A stretch of DNA of 64,000 bases from positions 1,364,001 through 1,428,000 of the forward strand of contig NZ_CP014232.1 in NCBI RefSeq assembly GCF_001553935.1, read 5' to 3'. Below, piece after piece: positions 7,674 through 16,036 of this stretch; positions within the stretch are counted from its first letter, which is position 1; each line of letters opens with the position of its first letter. Both the position numbers and the translations under genes were made by a program. The notes under the pieces were generated by a model, which was not told the DNA's origin, ran no database searches, and saw only the letters and a list, made by a program, of their open reading frames with translations. This stretch comes from Actinomyces oris (GTDB lineage Bacteria > Actinomycetota > Actinomycetes > Actinomycetales > Actinomycetaceae).

Positions 7674-8790
7674 CCGGGCCGCCCTGAAGGCGGTGATCGG
7701 ACAGTTCGTGGGGCGTCAGACCGTCCTGGTTGCCGTCATCCTGTGCGCCCTGGCCATCTGGTTCGGGGCGTCGACCGACCTCCGTGTCAACCCGCGCGTC
7801 GCGGTCACCGGACTAGTCCTGGCCGCCGTCGGCCTGACGTCCACCATCGCCTCGACCTGGATCGGCTCCGGCCGCTGGGACGACCTGGCCCGCTTCCCTC
7901 TCCGGCGCGACGAGCTCGCCCGAGCCACCTGCCTCGTGGCCAACGCCGTCGTCATGCTGGAGGCGGTCGTGCCCATCGTCCTGTTCGTCCTGCTCGCCGG
8001 TGGCGGAGGAAGTGGCCGGAGTCCCGGAATGGGCATTACTGCGACGACGGCGGTGGAGATGGTCGTCGTCGGGCTGGGGGCCGGGGCGCTGGGGCTGATC
8101 CTGTGGGCGGGGGAGCGGGCCTGCCTGCGCTGGACGGCCGCTGGGGCTCTCGTTGTTGGGACACTCCTCTGGTGGCTCGCGCCCGCGGCCTCGGCCCTCC
8201 TTTGTGAGGCCTGTGCTCTGACTGCGATGGCGCGTTCCCGAGATCTGCAAGCGCGCCGCACACAGGTGGGAACTGTCCGGGGTGGCCGCCGCAGCCTGGT
8301 CCTGGGCGAGCTGGCCACCGTGCGCACCACGCAGGTCAATACTCTGATGATGCTTGCGGTCGCACTGGTCTTCACCTACACCATGGCCAGCCGTGGGCTG
8401 ATCATTCCGATGACCATGGCCTTCGTTGTCGTCAATACGCCACTGAATGCCTACTTCTCCCGCTACCTCAGCACTCGCGCGGTGGTGATGGCCGCACCCG
8501 GATCGAGACGGGTCATGGCCGCCTATGCCAGGGGCCTCGCACTGTTGTATATGGCGTCCAACTGTCTGGTGGGTGTGTTCGTCGTCTGGCTGGGCGGCGG
8601 TTTTGTCGAGACCGTTGTGGCCGGAGTGGTGGCCTCGCTCGCTGGAGCGGTGACTGCGGTCCTCCTGGAGATCTACTGGCCGCTGACGGGCTGGAAGTCC
8701 GAACGTGACGTCATGCGTCACCCACGCAAGTACCTCCCGCCGGCTGCGGCGCTGCTCGCCGTCATGATCGTCCACGCGCTCGCGCCGTAG
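7648..8790 (+). CDS. ABC transporter permease-like integral membrane protein
   Basis: 380 residues beginning at ATG 7648 inside the ATPase gene; GAGGAA lies eight bases before this ATG. The product is strongly hydrophobic with roughly ten membrane segments: VLVAVILCALAIWFGAS near the start, several around residues 55-185, and a final group from ALLYMASNCLVGVFVVWLGG to AALLAVMIVHALAP. No extracellular domain is evident. Position and topology make it the membrane half of the exporter; the sequence itself gives no recognisable family motif. Substrate unknown. Confidence 0.75.
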   Translation: MPWRRWSVSRAALKAVIGQFVGRQTVLVAVILCALAIWFGASTDLRVNPRVAVTGLVLAAVGLTSTIASTWIGSGRWDDLARFPLRRDELARATCLVANAVVMLEAVVPIVLFVLLAGGGGSGRSPGMGITATTAVEMVVVGLGAGALGLILWAGERACLRWTAAGALVVGTLLWWLAPAASALLCEACALTAMARSRDLQARRTQVGTVRGGRRSLVLGELATVRTTQVNTLMMLAVALVFTYTMASRGLIIPMTMAFVVVNTPLNAYFSRYLSTRAVVMAAPGSRRVMAAYARGLALLYMASNCLVGVFVVWLGGGFVETVVAGVVASLAGAVTAVLLEIYWPLTGWKSERDVMRHPRKYLPPAAALLAVMIVHALAP

Positions 8791-8909
8791 TTGGCCCGCT
8801 CGGCCTGCGGCGACTCGTCGCGAGCGGACCCCTGTGCCAACCTCTACATACCTCCCGTAAGATTTGTATGACCTTACTAAAATTAGATGAGATCCCTTGT
8901 CAAATTAAC

Positions 8910-8928
8910 TGAGGTAGCCCTAAGGTCC
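8910..8928. promoter_or_regulatory. Possible DtxR/IdeR-type iron box before the siderophore transporter
   Basis: TGAGGTAGCCCTAAGGTCC matches the DtxR consensus (TTAGGTTAGCCTAACCTAA) at about 10 of 19 positions, best in the central CCTAA. It sits in an unusually AT-rich stretch (about 8860-8920) about 40 bases before the start of the substrate-binding gene. The match is weak; the biological context is what makes it plausible. Confidence 0.3.
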
Positions 8929-8969
8929 TAGGTGCTTTGTGTTCGCCCTCGCCTCACCGAAGGACTCTT

Positions 8970-10142
8970 ATGCGCCGTCGTACCCTGCTCATGGCCCTCC
9001 CACTGACCGCCGTCCTCGCCAGCTGCGGAGTCGCCTCCCGCGCCGGCAAGGGCTCCAGCGCCGGCGCCTCCGCGGGCGCCTCCAACGGCGGCTTCGAGGT
9101 CACCGACGTCGTCGGCCGCAAGGTCACCTTCAGCGCCCAGCCCAAGAGGATCGTCCTGAGCGAGTCTCGCCACGTCTACTCCCTGGCCTTCCTCAACAAG
9201 ACCAACCCCATCGACAAGGTGGTCGCCTGGGGCGAGGACCTCCAGAAGGCCGCCCCCGACTTCTACGAGAAGATCCTCTCCGTGGCCCCCAAGGCCGCCG
9301 ACCTGCCGAAGATCGGCAACATCGCCAAGGACGGCCTGCCCATCGAGACCCTGGTGAGCCACAAGCCCGACGTCTTCATCATGACTCTGGACGCCTACAA
9401 CTCCGCTAAGGAGAAGGGCTACCTCGAGAAGCTGGACGGCCAGAAGATCACCTACGTCGTCACCGACTTCCGCCGCGACCCGGTGAAGAACACCGTCCCC
9501 TCGGTCACCCTCATGGGCGCCGTCTTCGACAAGCGCAAGGAGGCCGAGACCTTCGTCAGCTTCTACAAGAAGCAGGTCGATCCCATCGTGGCCAAGGCGA
9601 AGTCCCTGTCCTCCAAGCCCACCACCTTCTTGTGGCGTGGCCCGGGTGTCAACGACCCCGGCTCCACCTACTCCACCGCGAACCTCGGTGCGATCGTCAC
9701 CGCCACCGGCGGCACCAACATCGCCGACAGCCTCCTGTCCGGCGAGGAGGGCGTGCTCACCCCCGAGCAGGTCATCGCCTCCAACCCCCAGCACATCATC
9801 GCCACCGGCGGCGAGTGGCAGCAGCAGAAGATCAAGGACACCGCCCAGACCAGCTACGTCCACCTCGGCTACAAGGCCGACGAGGCCTCCGCCAAGGCCA
9901 GCCTGGAGCAGCTGAAGAACCAGCCCGGCTACGACCAGATCCAGGCCTTCACCGACCGGCACGTCTACGGCATCTACCACCAGTTCTACGACGCCCCCTA
10001 CAACTTCATCGCCTACCTCACCTTCGCCAAGTGGCAGAACCCCGAGGCCTTCTCCGACGTCGACCCCGCCAAGGTCTGGAAGGACTTCCACGAGCAGCAC
10101 ATGCCCTGGAAGGCCGAGGGCGTCTTCTTCGCCGCGATCTGA
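8970..10142 (+). CDS. Iron-siderophore-type ABC transporter substrate-binding lipoprotein
   Basis: 390 residues from ATG 8970 (AAGGA seven bases upstream; an upstream in-frame TTG at 8937 lacks a site and would spoil the signal). The signal peptide ends in the lipobox LASC, so the mature protein is lipid-anchored outside the membrane. It belongs to the periplasmic-binding class III fold used for siderophores, haem and cobalamin: FEVTDVVGRKVTFSAQPKRI at the start of the mature part, IVTATGGTNIADS and VIASNPQHIIATGG later. It is followed immediately (TGATG) by a FecCD-type permease and an ATPase, giving a complete importer. Iron chelate is the likeliest substrate; vitamin B12 cannot be excluded. 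Confidence 0.9.
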   Translation: MRRRTLLMALPLTAVLASCGVASRAGKGSSAGASAGASNGGFEVTDVVGRKVTFSAQPKRIVLSESRHVYSLAFLNKTNPIDKVVAWGEDLQKAAPDFYEKILSVAPKAADLPKIGNIAKDGLPIETLVSHKPDVFIMTLDAYNSAKEKGYLEKLDGQKITYVVTDFRRDPVKNTVPSVTLMGAVFDKRKEAETFVSFYKKQVDPIVAKAKSLSSKPTTFLWRGPGVNDPGSTYSTANLGAIVTATGGTNIADSLLSGEEGVLTPEQVIASNPQHIIATGGEWQQQKIKDTAQTSYVHLGYKADEASAKASLEQLKNQPGYDQIQAFTDRHVYGIYHQFYDAPYNFIAYLTFAKWQNPEAFSDVDPAKVWKDFHEQHMPWKAEGVFFAAI

Positions 10143-11317
10143 TGGGGGACCCCCACGTCACGGCTCCTTCCGACGACGTCGCAGCGCACCAGTCCGATAC
10201 CGGCCGGGTACCGGACGGTGCGGCGTCGACGACGAAGGCCGACGGGCCGGCCGATGCGCCCACGGACACGGCGGCGTCGGCCTACGCCTCCTACCGCCGT
10301 CGAACCGCGCGGCGAGTCGCGATGCTCCTGGGGCTGGCCACGCTGCTCCTGACCGTCTTCCTCGTGGCCCTCATGGTGGGGCCCCTCGGGTTCAGCCCGG
10401 CCCAGGTGCTCGGAGCCCTCTTCGACGCCGACTACGACCCGTGGGTCGCCAACATCGTCATCAACCTGCGCCTGCCGCCGGCGCTGCTCGCGGTCCTGGT
10501 CGGCGGGGCACTGTCCCTGGCCGGCGTCCAGATGCAGACGATCCTCGACAACCCGTTGGCCGAGCCCTTCACCCTGGGGATCTCGGCGGCCTCGGCCCTG
10601 GGGGCGGCGCTGGCCATCGTCACGGGCCTCGTGCTGCCTGTGGCCACCGGCGCCACCCTGCCGATCGTGGCGATGACGGCGGGGCTGGCGGCCTCCCTCA
10701 CCATTGCGATGGTCTCGAGGCTGCCCTCGGTGACCAAGGAGATGACGATCCTGCTGGGCATCGCCCTGGTCTTCAGCTGCCAGGCGCTCCTGGCGCTCGT
10801 GCAGTACCGGGCCTCCACCGAGAGCCTCCAGCAGATCGTGTTCTGGTCGATGGGCTCCCTCATGCGCGCCACCTGGCCGGCCGTGGGCACCGTCTCGGCG
10901 GCCCTGCTCGTGGCCACGCCCGTCTTCTGGGTCAACGGCTGGCGGCTGACCGCCATCACCCTGGGGGAGGCGCGAGCCGCAGCCATGGGCATCAACGTGG
11001 CGCGCCTGCGGGCGTGGACCCTGGTCGGCGTCTCGTTGCTGGCCGCCCTGTCCGTGGCCTTCGTCGGGATCATCGGGTTCGTGGGACTCGTGGGGCCGCA
11101 CATGGCCCGTGGCCTGGTGGGGGAGGACCAGCGCTTCCTCGTGCCCGCTTCCATCCTGTGCGGCGCCACTCTGCTGACCGCCGCCCACACCGCCAGCCAG
11201 CTCATCGTGCCGGGTGTCGCCGTCCCCGTCGGCATCCTGACCGCCCTGGTGGGTGTGCCGGTGTTCCTCACCATCATCTTCGGACGTCAGCGCTCGGCGG
11301 TCAGGAGCGGTTCATGA
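10142..11317 (+). CDS. FecCD-family ABC importer permease
   Basis: 391 residues starting at ATG 10142, which shares its A with the stop of the binding-protein gene. An unusually long hydrophilic N-terminus (about 60 residues, Asp/Ala/Thr rich) precedes ten or so membrane helices. FecCD hallmarks are present: RLPPALLAVLVGGALSLAGV, QTILDNPLAEPFTLGISAAS, GITVARL-like INVARLRAWTLV, and GIIGFVGLVGPHMARGLVG, the coupling region that contacts the ATPase. The protein forms the transmembrane pore of the siderophore-type importer. Its stop overlaps the ATG of the ATPase gene. Confidence 0.93.
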   Translation: MGDPHVTAPSDDVAAHQSDTGRVPDGAASTTKADGPADAPTDTAASAYASYRRRTARRVAMLLGLATLLLTVFLVALMVGPLGFSPAQVLGALFDADYDPWVANIVINLRLPPALLAVLVGGALSLAGVQMQTILDNPLAEPFTLGISAASALGAALAIVTGLVLPVATGATLPIVAMTAGLAASLTIAMVSRLPSVTKEMTILLGIALVFSCQALLALVQYRASTESLQQIVFWSMGSLMRATWPAVGTVSAALLVATPVFWVNGWRLTAITLGEARAAAMGINVARLRAWTLVGVSLLAALSVAFVGIIGFVGLVGPHMARGLVGEDQRFLVPASILCGATLLTAAHTASQLIVPGVAVPVGILTALVGVPVFLTIIFGRQRSAVRSGS

Positions 11318-12072
11318 GCCTCATCCTGAACGACCTCACCTTCTCCTACGGCAGGCGGGCCGTCCTTAAGGGTGTCGACGCCACCTGGGAGACGGGCCAG
11401 ACGGTCGGGCTGCTCGGCCCCAACGGCGCCGGCAAGTCCACCCTGGTCACCTGCGTGGCCCAGCTGCGCCGCCACCTGGGGGAGGTGAGCTTCGCCGGGC
11501 GCCGGGGCCACGACCTGCGCGGCACGATCGGCTACATGCCGCAGGGACTGCCCGGCGACGCCGCCCTGACCGCCCTGGAGTCGGTGCTCACCGCCTCGCG
11601 GCGCGGCATGACCTGGCACACGAGTCGTGCCGACATCGACCTGGCCTGGAGCGCCTTGGACGAGCTCGGGGTGGCCGAGCTGGCCGACCGCCCACTGGGC
11701 CAGCTCTCCGGCGGGCAGCGCCAGCTCGTCGCCCTGGCCCAGACACTCGTGCGCGAGCCCGGACTCATCCTGCTCGACGAGCCCACCTCCGCCCTCGACC
11801 TGCGCCGCCAGGTCTCGGTCCTCTCCCACGTGCGCCGGATCTGTCACCGGGACACTGGCCGCCTCGCCGTCGTCGCCCTGCACGACCTCAACCTGGCGGC
11901 CCGCTTCTGCGACCGCCTCGCCATCCTCGCCGGCGGGACGATCCGCGCCGAGGGGCCGCCCGCCGAGGTGCTCCAGCCCGACATCCTCGCCGAGGTCTAC
12001 GGGCTGCGAGTGCGGATCGTGCCCGACGGCGACCACGTCATGGTCGCCCCCGAGGCCGAGCAGGGGGCTTGA
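11314..12072 (+). CDS. FepC-like ABC importer ATP-binding protein
   Basis: 252 residues from ATG 11314 (ATGA overlap with the permease). Motifs run in the normal order: Walker A GPNGAGKST at about residues 35-43, Q-loop GYMPQG, signature LSGGQRQLVALAQ, Walker B LILLDEPTSALD, and H-loop ALHDLN. It powers the upstream permease. The order binding protein, permease, ATPase with overlapping ends is that of a single-permease siderophore importer. No terminator is obvious before the convergent TPR gene. Confidence 0.94.
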   Translation: MSLILNDLTFSYGRRAVLKGVDATWETGQTVGLLGPNGAGKSTLVTCVAQLRRHLGEVSFAGRRGHDLRGTIGYMPQGLPGDAALTALESVLTASRRGMTWHTSRADIDLAWSALDELGVAELADRPLGQLSGGQRQLVALAQTLVREPGLILLDEPTSALDLRRQVSVLSHVRRICHRDTGRLAVVALHDLNLAARFCDRLAILAGGTIRAEGPPAEVLQPDILAEVYGLRVRIVPDGDHVMVAPEAEQGA

Positions 12073-12156
12073 GCCGGTTCGTCGTCGTGAGCCGCTGTAT
12101 GCCGCACAGCAGGGGCGCGCGCCGTCCTGCTGGACGTCTCGCCACCGGGGTCGGTG

Positions 12157-13212
12157 TCAGTCCATCGACAGGCGGGCGGCGATCATGCCGCCGATCAGCA
12201 TCAGAATCCCCATCCCGAAAGCCCCGGCGAGGATCGCGATACCGCCCATGAGGAGCTGGATGGTGCCCGCACCGAGAGCCAGCCACGTGAGCAGGAGCAG
12301 CAGAGCCCAGGCAGTGGCGAGCCGGTGACGGCGGATGAAGGAGCGCGTCATGATCCGGCCGCGGCCGGCGAAGGCGGTATGCAGTGCCCGCACCCGCCGT
12401 CCCACCACCCGGAAGGTCAGGGTTGCGCACAGGGCCAGGGGCAGCAGAAGAAGCCACGTGGGCAGGTTCACCAGCCACACGAAAGCGGCTGACATGAGCA
12501 TGAGCGCGACGCACGCGAGCAAGCCGAGATGAAGGGCTCGCACAGTGCTTAAGAAGATGGAGTCAACGGCCTCACGCGCCTGGATCGGATCAGAGGTTTG
12601 AGCCGCGTATGCGGCAGCGGCCTTGGCCGCACCGACATGGTCCCGTTGGTTCTGGCGCAGCTGAGCGAGGTGGAGGAGGGCGCTAGCGTGTGCGGGTTCC
12701 AGGGCGAGTGCCTCCTGCAAGGAGGCCTCCGCCGCCTGCGCGTCGGTGTGCATCTGCACCCGCGCTAGAAGCGTGTGGTGATTGGCCGAGCCCGGCGAGA
12801 GCCTGACTGCCTCACGCGCGTAGAACTCGGCCTCCTCCGTTCGCCCCATCCCGGCCATCGTCACAGACATGAGATGGAAGACCTGACTGTCCTCCGGGGC
12901 CAGGTCCAGGGCGGTCCTCAATGAACGCTCCGCCTCCGGTTCCCTGTCCTGGGCGATCAGGGAACAGGCCAGAAGCCAGTGGGCGTCGGGATTGTTCGGA
13001 AGCGCCGCGACGGCTCGGCGGGCCGCGGCCTCAGCCTCCTCGGGGCGATTCGCGCTGCCGTGAGCGGACGACAGCGCCATATAGATGGAGCCGGCCTCGT
13101 CCGGGTAGTTGGCGAGCAAGCGGGTCAGGATCTGCATGGCCCGCTCGTACTGGCCGGCGTCGATGAGCCAGTCGGCCCGGTCCATCTCCTGACGGTAGAC
13201 GTCGTCGCTCAT
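12157..13212 (-). CDS. Membrane-anchored tetratricopeptide-repeat protein, partner of an AAA+ ATPase
   Basis: 351 residues from ATG 13212, which overlaps the stop of the AAA+ gene. Residues 1-230 or so are helical TPR units with typical spacing: YERAMQILTRLLANYPDEA, EEAEAAARRAVAALPNNPDAH, EAERSLRTALDLAPEDS and EASLQEALALEPAHAS. After about residue 235 come four hydrophobic helices in two pairs (LHLGLLACVALMLMSAAFVW, LLLLPLALCATLTF, then two near the C-terminus) separated by a basic loop. The TPR array probably presents the ATPase or its clients at the membrane. I do not know a named family for the pair. Confidence 0.82.
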   Translation of the reverse strand: MSDDVYRQEMDRADWLIDAGQYERAMQILTRLLANYPDEAGSIYMALSSAHGSANRPEEAEAAARRAVAALPNNPDAHWLLACSLIAQDREPEAERSLRTALDLAPEDSQVFHLMSVTMAGMGRTEEAEFYAREAVRLSPGSANHHTLLARVQMHTDAQAAEASLQEALALEPAHASALLHLAQLRQNQRDHVGAAKAAAAYAAQTSDPIQAREAVDSIFLSTVRALHLGLLACVALMLMSAAFVWLVNLPTWLLLLPLALCATLTFRVVGRRVRALHTAFAGRGRIMTRSFIRRHRLATAWALLLLLTWLALGAGTIQLLMGGIAILAGAFGMGILMLIGGMIAARLSMD

Positions 13213-14633
13213 AGCATGCGGTGCCGTTTCATCCACTCGCGCAGCTCCGCATACTCCCCGGAGACGTCGGCGTACTCGACGACGGCGCGCGCGGTCTCGA
13301 ACCAGGGGCCGCTCGAGGGGCGGACTTCCTTGAGGGCCGCGTACATGTCCTTCATGTTCATGAGCCGAGGCCGGCCGGTGCGCACCGAGTCCATGAGTGC
13401 GTTCTCCGCGGCGGAGTCGCACACGTGCGACAGGTCCGCTCCGGTCAGGCCCTCGGTGGCCCGCGCCAGGGCCTGCAGATCGATGCCCTCCACGGGTCGC
13501 TCGCGCAGGTGCGTGTGCAGGATGGCGGCGCGCGCCGGCTCGTCCGGCGGCAGGACGAGCAGGGTCCGGTCCAGTCGTCCCGGCCGGCGCAGCGCCGGAT
13601 CGATGTCCCAGGGGGCGTTGGTGGCGGCCAGCAGGTAGACGCCATCATTGTCACTGCTGACGCCGTCGAGCTCCTCGAGGAGCTGGTTGACGGTGCTGCG
13701 CATGCTCGAGTTGCGTGCCAGGGAGCGCTTGATGCCGATGGCGTCGAGCTCGTCGAGGAAGAGAACACAGGGGGTGTGCCTGCGTGCCTGCTGGAAGATG
13801 TTGTGGAGGTTGGCCTCGGAGTTGCCGATATAGGGGTCGAGGATGTCGGAGATCGTTACCGACAGGAACCCGGCTCCCATCTCACCGGCCACGGCGCGGG
13901 CGATGAAGGTCTTGCCCGTCCCCGGCGGGCCGTACAGGAGCAGGCCGCCGCGCAGGCTCTTGCCGTAGAGCCGGCGCAGCTCGGGATTGCGCATCGGGGC
14001 CAGGAACGACGCCTCCAGCCGGTTCTTGACCTCAGTCATGCCGCCGACGTCGGCCAGGCGGATGCCGGCCCGCTCCACCTCCCAGTCCGTGGGGGCGCCG
14101 GGGTTGTCGGCCTGGACCGAACGGGGCTCGGAGAGAGCCGGGTCGGCGTCAGAGGACCCGGGGGACTGCGAGGACCCCGAGGACACGAAAGGTGCGGCCG
14201 GTCCGCCGCCGAGGTCCTCCTCGGCCCGCCGCCAGTCGAAGTCGCCGGTGCTCCCGGTGCCGTCCGGCGTCGTCGAGCCGGTGGCCACTGGAGCCTGTGG
14301 CGGGGTGGGCGCTGGGGGAGTGGTGGCCGCTGAGGGCGGCGGTGAGGGGTGAGAGGCCTCGGCCGGCAAGGGCGCTTCGGCCGCCGGCTCTGCCGCAGTG
14401 CCGGCCGTCCTCCCGCCGGGCGCCTGAGCGGTCTGCGGCGAGAGCGCCCTGGACATGAGGGATCTGGCAGCCTCGTCGGTGGGGGCGTGCTGAAGGGCGA
14501 TGGCGCAGTGAGTCACCGCTTCGGCGCCTCGACCGACCCCGATGAGGAGCTCAGCCAGATGGGTGCGCAGCCGGACGTCGTCCGGAGCGGCCTCCACCGC
14601 ACGTGTCAGAGAAGCAATCAGTGGGTCGGTCAC
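13209..14633 (-). CDS. Classical AAA+ ATPase (Cdc48/VPS4-like) with N-terminal TPR-like region
   Basis: 474 residues from GTG 14633. Residues 1-65 form a TPR-like helical segment, 66-180 a Pro/Ala/Ser-rich linker, and about 190-440 one classical AAA module. Walker A is GPPGTGKT (235-242), the pore-loop aromatic is in DPYIGNSE (Y268), Walker B is LFLDELD (291-297), sensor 1 is N339, and the second region of homology RRPGRLD gives arginine fingers R350 and R353. No protease domain is attached, so it is more likely an unfoldase or remodelling ATPase. The downstream membrane TPR gene overlaps it. Function is not assigned. Confidence 0.85.
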   Translation of the reverse strand: MTDPLIASLTRAVEAAPDDVRLRTHLAELLIGVGRGAEAVTHCAIALQHAPTDEAARSLMSRALSPQTAQAPGGRTAGTAAEPAAEAPLPAEASHPSPPPSAATTPPAPTPPQAPVATGSTTPDGTGSTGDFDWRRAEEDLGGGPAAPFVSSGSSQSPGSSDADPALSEPRSVQADNPGAPTDWEVERAGIRLADVGGMTEVKNRLEASFLAPMRNPELRRLYGKSLRGGLLLYGPPGTGKTFIARAVAGEMGAGFLSVTISDILDPYIGNSEANLHNIFQQARRHTPCVLFLDELDAIGIKRSLARNSSMRSTVNQLLEELDGVSSDNDGVYLLAATNAPWDIDPALRRPGRLDRTLLVLPPDEPARAAILHTHLRERPVEGIDLQALARATEGLTGADLSHVCDSAAENALMDSVRTGRPRLMNMKDMYAALKEVRPSSGPWFETARAVVEYADVSGEYAELREWMKRHRML

Positions 14634-14871
14634 TCGGTCAGTCTAGAGGCGGACAGTGACACGGGTACTGGTGCCACCGTGTGGAACGGCCCCTCGCTGC
14701 GTGCACCGCGTCACGGACATGCGAACTGACTCCTCGGTTGGAAGCTTCTCTACTCTCAGGCCATGACAGCTTCACCGCCCGCCCCATCCGACCAAGGGTT
14801 GAGGACGGCCTTCCCCGCCACGCTCCTCATCGCCCTGGCCGCGCTCGCGCGCATCAGCCGGTAGCGCGCGT

Positions 14872-15288
14872 TCAGGAGGCTGAGCGCAGCCGCGTCGTCG
14901 GAAGAGGAAGCTCGATGGCGCCGATGAGGTCCACGGACTTGGCGATGTTGGTGGCCGAGAGGTCCTCCATCGCCCTGGCGACGATGACGCGGTCCCGGTG
15001 AATCTCGCGGATCCTGACCCGGGTCCAGCTCGCCTCGCCCGTCTGCAGATTGTCCTCCTCAAGGAGCCAGTCCTCCGCCAGGAGCCGCAGACCGATCTCG
15101 TCCAGGACCGCCTCGGCCTCGTCGAGCTCCATGGCCTCGCCGTGCCGGACCCACAGCCGGTCATACGGGATGAACCGGCCGTCCGCACTCATCTCGATAT
15201 AGCCCACGTGCTCGCCGTCCTCGCGACGCAGGTGGTCGAAGACGTCCTCAGGATCGGGCAGGCCTGCCTGCGGGTGGGGAGCGCTCAT
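14872..15288 (-). CDS. Hypothetical protein
   Basis: 138 residues from ATG 15288; upstream in-frame codons belong to sequence that does not look coding. The product is acidic and soluble, with a beta-rich N-terminal part (GEHVGYIEMSADGRFIPYDR) and a long acidic helix (AMELDEAEAVLDEIGLRLL), then RVRIREIHRDRVIVARAMED. I do not recognise a family. No clear ribosome site precedes the ATG. The 60 bases around its start recur at about 15971-16022 beyond the toxin-antitoxin-like pair. Codon use is typical of the genome. Confidence 0.6.
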   Translation of the reverse strand: MSAPHPQAGLPDPEDVFDHLRREDGEHVGYIEMSADGRFIPYDRLWVRHGEAMELDEAEAVLDEIGLRLLAEDWLLEEDNLQTGEASWTRVRIREIHRDRVIVARAMEDLSATNIAKSVDLIGAIELPLPTTRLRSAS

Positions 15289-15340
15289 ACTCGCGAGGCT
15301 ACCGGGCTGGCGAATGCCTCCACACCGGTGCAGGCCTGTC
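15281..15340. repeat. Imperfect direct repeat, left copy (flanks the toxin-antitoxin-like pair)
   Basis: Starts GCGCTCATAC and ends CACACCGGTGCAGGCCTGTC. The right copy at 15971-16022 starts with the identical ten bases and ends with the same 20 bases apart from one change; the middle is shorter by several bases. The shared part includes the start codon of the genes reading leftwards on each side. Confidence 0.6.
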
Positions 15341-15364
15341 GTTTCCGACGTGGCCTGATCTACT

Positions 15365-15640
15365 TCAAGCCACGAGTGGCTGATAGCGCTGGCGGGCGGC
15401 TTCACCGGAGGTTCCGACCATATTTCCAATGGCCGCCCAGGACATCCCAGCATCCCGAGCACCTCTGATGGCATCAAGGACGTGTCGTTCGGCCTGGGCC
15501 TGTTCAGCAACTGCGTCTCGCAAGGCCGCTAATGCGGCCACGTCGACCTCATCGGCTGCGACTGGCTCGTAGTTCTCGAAGCGGGCGGCCAGCTCGTCGG
15601 CATGCGCCAGGATCTCGTCGACAGTACGGGGCATCGTCAT
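15365..15640 (-). CDS. Small helix-turn-helix protein, candidate antitoxin
   Basis: 91 residues. ATG 15640 shares its A with the stop of the upstream gene (TGATG), so the pair is co-translated. The first 60 residues are acidic and helical (DEILAHADELAARF, AALAALRDAVAEQAQAE). The C-terminus holds a helix-turn-helix: AGMSWAAIGNMVGTSGEAAR followed by QRYQPL. Proteins of this kind accompany small toxins in many actinobacteria, where they bind both the toxin and the promoter. It lies second in the pair. Assignment as antitoxin comes from the domain, the overlap and the neighbour; there is no direct functional evidence. Confidence 0.65.
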   Translation of the reverse strand: MTMPRTVDEILAHADELAARFENYEPVAADEVDVAALAALRDAVAEQAQAERHVLDAIRGARDAGMSWAAIGNMVGTSGEAARQRYQPLVA

Positions 15641-15978
15641 CACCTCAGAAACTTCTCTCGGGCACGCATGGCGTGGACGATGACGATTGCGGTGATGCCT
15701 TGAATGTAGCCAATCTCGAGAACAAGGGCAGCCCGGTTGGCTCCCAGGAGCATGGTGAAACCATCTCCCATGTCCCAGGCCCGGATGGGGTGGTGATAGG
15801 CGTGAAGGATGTCGGCCTCGCTCAGGCCGTGCTTCAGCGCGATCTGGCAATGATCGGATCGTCCACAGATCCAAGGTAACTTGCGATGTGCTGTGTGGTC
15901 GAGGGGTGTGGTCCCGGGGTGACGCTGGTGGATGCCGCAGATGCCTTGGCTGACATCGGCGTCGAGCGGGGCGCTCAT
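15640..15978 (-). CDS. Candidate toxin of a small toxin-antitoxin pair
   Basis: The conserved core is the last 70 residues: KHGLSEADILHAYHHPIRAW, then DGFTMLLGANR, then IVIVHAMRAREKFLR. This pattern (a helix with HxxPxR, a beta-sheet with the HAM-R-KFL end) recalls small RelE/BrnT-like toxins next to HTH antitoxins. The only in-frame ATG is at 15978, giving 112 residues with an odd 40-residue extension read from the duplicated repeat. The true start may be a non-standard codon nearer the core, or the gene may have lost its own start. The downstream HTH gene overlaps by one base. Confidence 0.55.
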   Translation of the reverse strand: MSAPLDADVSQGICGIHQRHPGTTPLDHTAHRKLPWICGRSDHCQIALKHGLSEADILHAYHHPIRAWDMGDGFTMLLGANRAALVLEIGYIQGITAIVIVHAMRAREKFLR

Positions 15979-16022
15979 ACGTGCCAGGCTGATGGGTGTC
16001 GCCACATCGGTGCAGGCCTGTC
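15971..16022. repeat. Imperfect direct repeat, right copy
   Basis: Partner of 15281-15340. Shares GCGCTCATAC, AGGCT and CACATCGGTGCAGGCCTGTC (one mismatch in 20). The two copies bracket the toxin-antitoxin-like pair about 690 bases apart. Confidence 0.6.
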
Positions 16023-16036
16023 CCTTCTGCGGACTG

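Noticed and set aside
14763..14864. 33-codon frame MTASPPAPSDQGLRTAFPAT and onwards, with a short hydrophobic part
   Set aside because: No ribosome site and no conservation that I can see; left out as a gene.
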